Shown here one piece after another: positions 61,601 to 64,000 of a stretch of DNA of 64,000 nucleotides. The translations under genes and the position numbers were made by a program. Origin of the DNA: Spisula solida (taxonomy: Eukaryota > Mollusca > Bivalvia > Venerida > Mactridae); the NCBI GenBank assembly GCA_947247005.1, contig OX365954.1, forward strand, positions 2,930,001-2,994,000, read 5' to 3'. Positions within the stretch are counted from its first letter, which is position 1. Every line of letters begins with the position of its first letter. Below the pieces are notes generated by a model. It did no database searches and had not been told where the DNA came from. It worked only from the letters and a program-made list of their open reading frames with translations.

Positions 61601-62699
61601 GCTTTTGTGATGTTGATACTTGTGTAGATCCTTGTTATATAATATACGTGTACATTATATATAATAACTATATTGTTTTCAGTATAACCCTGACCTGGTT
61701 TTAGTATCATGTGGCTACGATGCTGCCGTCGGTTGTGCCGAGGTATAGAATGGTGTGAAGGTGTCAATTTGTCTCTGTATAACTCTATATCACTGTGTAT
61801 TGTCTTTCTTAGATACACATGAGCTGCAACATTAAATCATGGTCCTGTAGATGTTTATGTCAAAAATAAGATTCTAAAAATCCACCCAAAGGCTAACCAG
61901 GGTATATATATAATATCTGCTTAGAGGTCAGGTCACTGTGTGGTTGTATCATACCAAAGATGAAATAAAGTTAGGACTGGGTATTACTTTAAAAGTTAGC
62001 TTACTAAATGAGACTTAGTATGAAACTCTCTCATACCATCTGGAATGAGGAGTCAAGAATATTTAGAACTTATTTTACAGTCAAACAAAACCATTTTTAA
62101 TTTTGATTAATTTATTTCAATAAACAACTTACCAGTACAATTAATTTACAGTTTATGCCAATCCACATTTGCACTTAATTCCCATATTCTTGGAATGCAT
62201 GACTGTAGCTTTACGCTGAAAATTTAGTATACTATAGCCCCAGGACAGTGTTCTCATGTTGCAGTTCATACTTAGTCTATATGTAGTATATATACTATCT
62301 GTGGTATTTTTATTCTTTTCATTTGTAATGAATAGTTCTTTTATGTCTTTATTCATCTCACTAGTAGTAACTGATATATTTATTGTTGTTGGTATTCGTA
62401 CCAGTTTTGGATCAGGGGTGGTCATGAATTAGTTAAGACTGCTTTACACAGCTACCAATCATATATAGTTCTGGATTGCTATCGGGAAATGTGATGTTAT
62501 TCTCTACTCTATTGTGTTACTCGAAGGATAAAACATAAGATAACTACTAGGTGAAGTATAGAAATACCACAAGCATGCTGCTACTATAGTTTTCTTAATA
62601 CTTGTATCAATGTTACGTAATTACTTCTTACTAAAACAGTTTGGTCCGGAGTTGGTGATTGCATCCTGTGGATACGATGCTGCTATAGGAGATGTTAAG
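52690..62699 (+). CDS. HDAC6: Histone deacetylase 6-like (class IIb), N-terminus and first deacetylase domain
   Basis: Exons: 52690-52704 (start ATG; in-frame TGA at 52675), 54350-54538, 55045-55079, 55634-55775, 56591-56800, 57779-57804 (26-nt microexon), 58230-58334, 59095-59163, 59675-59801, 60301-60366, then 61683-61742 and 62640-62699 as alternatives. All borders are AG/GT and all phases join, giving 348 codons with one alternative. The N-terminus has a basic [11 protein letters not shown] block like the HDAC6 N-terminus. The catalytic domain shows [18 protein letters not shown], the His pair PPGHHA, the zinc ligands of [21 protein letters not shown], and the loop with the third zinc Asp. 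The enzyme removes acetyl groups from lysines; HDAC6 acts mainly on cytoplasmic proteins such as tubulin. The catalytic Tyr (EGGY), second domain and zinc-finger tail lie beyond the window. HDAC10 is the alternative; the N-terminal extension favours HDAC6. Confidence 0.88.
52930..53540 (+). repeat. ~19-bp minisatellite in HDAC intron 1
   Basis: About 30 copies of GTAGCAGTTACATGTGTGT with TG-run length variation and A/G alternation. Confidence 0.9.
53552..54327 (+). mobile_element. Tandem-core repeat element (TTATGCCCC type), long copy
   Basis: The left end TTATGCCCCTGTATCGATAG is followed by GTCCGTCTGTTTGTCTGTCC. Three ~172-bp units share TTGCATGGATGTTG, GAACACTCT and CCTTCACCTTGACCTAATTT. 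The right end GGGGGCATAAGCGTTTATTG, then AACGCAGT, is inverted relative to the start. It is paralogous to 57095-57384, and its end is about 22 bp before HDAC exon 54350. Confidence 0.8.
55135..55332 (-). repeat. tRNA-derived SINE in HDAC intron
   Basis: On the - strand: AATAGCTTAGTGGTAGAACG (A box) and a degenerate B box TGGTTTGATCTCA, followed by a body with CCGTTAAAATGGTACTGATA. It resembles the SINE head at 25975. Confidence 0.6.
56445..56552 (+). repeat. 36-bp tandem repeat, 3 copies, beside an acceptor
   Basis: The unit starts ACTGATAAGTTTGATAATGT; copies begin at 56445, 56481 and 56517, nearly identical. It lies 38 bp before HDAC exon 56591-56800, so copy number could affect the branch-point region. 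Confidence 0.9.
57095..57384 (+). mobile_element. Tandem-core repeat element (TTATGCCCC type), short copy
   Basis: Same ends as 53552-54327 but a single core unit and a clean CCGT/TCGT microsatellite (57139-57177). Inserted in the HDAC intron between exons 56591-56800 and 57779-57804. A CCTAC microsatellite lies just left (56977-57003). Confidence 0.8.
58078..58171. repeat. Small palindromic MITE-like element, copy 1
   Basis: GGTAACTGTATCGTTGATGA at the left faces the complement of ATCAATGATACTATTACC at the right. The AT-rich middle contains TATAAAATTTATG. A copy begins at 63940. It sits 58 bp before the exon encoding PPGHHA. Confidence 0.55.
59395..59585 (+). repeat. Intronic dispersed repeat, copy 1
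   Basis: Shares GAGGAGGG(G)AAAA, TATAGCTAC, AAAGCAATCAACAACA, TGACAAAAATTGG and AGGAGGGTCTGAGTAATGAA in order with 63165-63535. Copy 2 has an extra ~150 bp inserted. Confidence 0.7.
59925..59997 (+). repeat. CAGCG/CAGCA/CACAG simple repeat
   Basis: Imperfect 5-bp repeat built from CAGCG and CAGCA/CACAG words, in the HDAC intron after exon 59675-59801. Confidence 0.85.
61683..61742 (+). CDS. HDAC6: HDAC6 alternative exon a (zinc-ligand loop)
   Basis: 60 nt, phase 0/0, acceptor TTGTTTTCAG and donor GTATAG. It encodes [20 protein letters not shown]. The Asp of GYDA corresponds to the third zinc ligand in class II deacetylases (canonical AGFDA). Homologous to the exon at 62640. The weaker donor (GTATAG) may make inclusion regulated. 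Confidence 0.8.
62640..62699 (+). CDS. HDAC6: HDAC6 alternative exon b (zinc-ligand loop)
   Basis: 60 nt, phase 0/0, acceptor ACTAAAACAG (weak pyrimidine tract) and donor GTAAAA. It encodes [20 protein letters not shown]. By my count 11 of 20 residues and 38 of 60 nt equal exon a. Its GDVK end is closer to the usual HDAC6 GDP(K/L) continuation. An intron of 897 bp separates the two, with no obvious flanking similarity. Confidence 0.8.
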
Positions 62700-63164
62700 G
62701 TAAAAACATTGCGATAGGGACCCCTTGTGATAGCATACAGTATACCTTTAGTGCCCCAGTGTGACCGTGTATCTCTAGTGATATGTTTAGGCTGAACCCT
62801 TACTCCTATGGATTCATGTGCCAATACTATGCATTGAACACTAAACACATAACTCTAAATTAGGGTATAAACCTTTTCATTGACACTTAAATCTACTGTA
62901 ATATTTGCTTTTCAACTCTTTAGTTGTTCTTTGGCAAATAAAACATGGTTAGACTTTTTTTAGCCAATGCATACTTTGACGTCATAAACTTAGGAGCCAC
63001 ATTGTTTTACAATTTTCATAATGCAGTTTCAGTTTATTGACATAATTACCATTTCATAATGCTTTTACAACTCAAATTTGATCATTGCTTGTACCAAACT
63101 GTTTCAGGTTCTTGAGTTAGTATGATATATGTATCATGAGCAGCATAAAGCCAGAGTTTTGTTG

Positions 63165-63535
63165 TTGTTTTTTTATTTAGACTTTGGTGAATGAAATGCC
63201 TGCAGGAGGAGGGGAAAAAATAAAAACTTCCAAAGTATAGCTACCATGCTTTTGGTGATGGACTAGTTGTTCGATTAAAAGCAATCAACAACACTCAGTG
63301 TTAGGTTCCATAAACTTAAGCAGCCAATTTATCTTAAGACAAGTACACTGCACTGAAGCACTTATAATACAAGCTTTTCATTGATAAAATAATAAAACAA
63401 GGCAGGCACATTACCATCAAAACATTATTTGCAATTTCGGTTTTTCAAGTTTTTCAAAATATTTTAAAATGACAAAAATTGGACAGGAGGGTCTGAGTAA
63501 TGAAAAATCAAAGAACTCTGGCCTAATGGTCAGGA
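63165..63535 (+). repeat. Intronic dispersed repeat, copy 2
   Basis: Paralogous to 59395-59585. An extra segment of about 150 bp (roughly 63300-63450) interrupts it. Confidence 0.7.
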
Positions 63536-63939
63536 CGGCAGTCATTTGTATGATTTTCTTAACTTTCAATGTTATTGTATTATGAACATGTAAGCTTTCG
63601 TCCAATATAATATATCTTTGGTGATAAGGAACTGTTTTGTGTTCAACTAATCTTAACAATTATTTCATAAATTATTAAAATGTTCAAAATGTGCTGGCTA
63701 TTAAAATGTATGCTCTATATTTGACTGTATACATCATTATTATTAGAATTGACCTTTGTACCTTTAAGCTTTTAAAATTTGCAAAAAACTTTACATTTAC
63801 TAATTTGGTGAATAGTGTTGAAAATATTTACAAAATCATAACATAAGTGTAGCATTTTTGTAATTAATGTTTTCATCATAATGCATTGATTAGCTGATAT
63901 TGTTGGGGATATTGATAAAACAGTTGTCTGTCCCACAGG

Positions 63940-64000
63940 TAACTGTATCATTAATGAAGAGTAAACAATTTTTTTTATAAAATTTATAATTTCTATGATA
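63940..64000. repeat. Small palindromic MITE-like element, copy 2 (cut by window)
   Basis: GGTAACTGTATCATTAATGA, then TATAAAATTTAT, matches the left arm and centre of 58078-58171. The right arm is just starting (ATGATA) at the window end. Confidence 0.5.

Noticed and set aside
61683..62699. Exon 62640 as part of the second HDAC6 catalytic domain
   Set aside because: The second domain would need its own preceding PPGHHA and DxHHG exons between the two copies. None lie in the 897-bp intron, so a local exon duplication is the simpler reading.

Overview
This is eukaryotic, AT-rich, gene-poor nuclear DNA, almost certainly from an animal. I infer a bivalve mollusc. Genes are split by GT-AG introns, and non-LTR retrotransposons, tRNA-derived SINEs, MITEs and minisatellites are dense. 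Several repeats combine a GTCC/CGTC-rich head, a core of 110-190 bp tandem units carrying AAGGTCA words, and inverted ends, a style I associate with bivalve genomes. The species call was not checked by any search.

Only two real cellular genes can be reconstructed, both on the + strand and both partial. (1) An NXPE-family gene (neurexophilin-like domain plus PC-esterase domain): five phase-consistent exons between 13868 and 22507, with a complete 3' end and the 5' exons not found. (2) A class IIb histone deacetylase, best matched to HDAC6: the N-terminus and most of the first deacetylase domain in 11-12 exons between 52690 and 62699, running off the right edge. Its last two visible exons (61683-61742 and 62640-62699) are homologous 60-nt, phase 0/0 alternatives. 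Each encodes the same zinc-ligand loop, so they are candidate mutually exclusive exons in the active site. A lone exon-like segment (33573-33730) and an ORF repeated inside a 1.4-kb tandem array (48502-48735, 49906-50133) remain unassigned.

Layout. 0-13.8 kb: SINE, LINE relics, a pogo-like element (5220-7824) containing a LINE endonuclease fragment, and a mariner relic. 13.8-22.5 kb: NXPE gene, whose first visible intron holds an apparently undescribed 2.56-kb DNA element (15366-17923) with AACT target duplications and inverted arrays of GGTAACGTA. 22.5-25.5 kb: inverted-repeat and foldback elements and a tandem-core element. 26-32 kb: a SINE, a 5'-truncated LINE, and a nearly complete but broken L1/Tx1-like ORF2 on the - strand. 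33.5-44 kb: tandem-core elements, an 11-copy 77-bp minisatellite, mariner-type MITEs, a LINE relic. 44-47 kb: a ~75-bp minisatellite interrupted by a 443-bp MITE. 47-50.4 kb: 1.4-kb tandem units. 51.4-54.3 kb: 37-bp and ~19-bp minisatellites around the HDAC start codon. 54.3-64 kb: HDAC exons with intronic repeats.

The two genes are not functionally linked as far as I can see: one is predicted extracellular/secretory, the other is a cytosolic/nuclear deacetylase. Most of the window's structure is layered transposable-element history, much of it datable by nesting.
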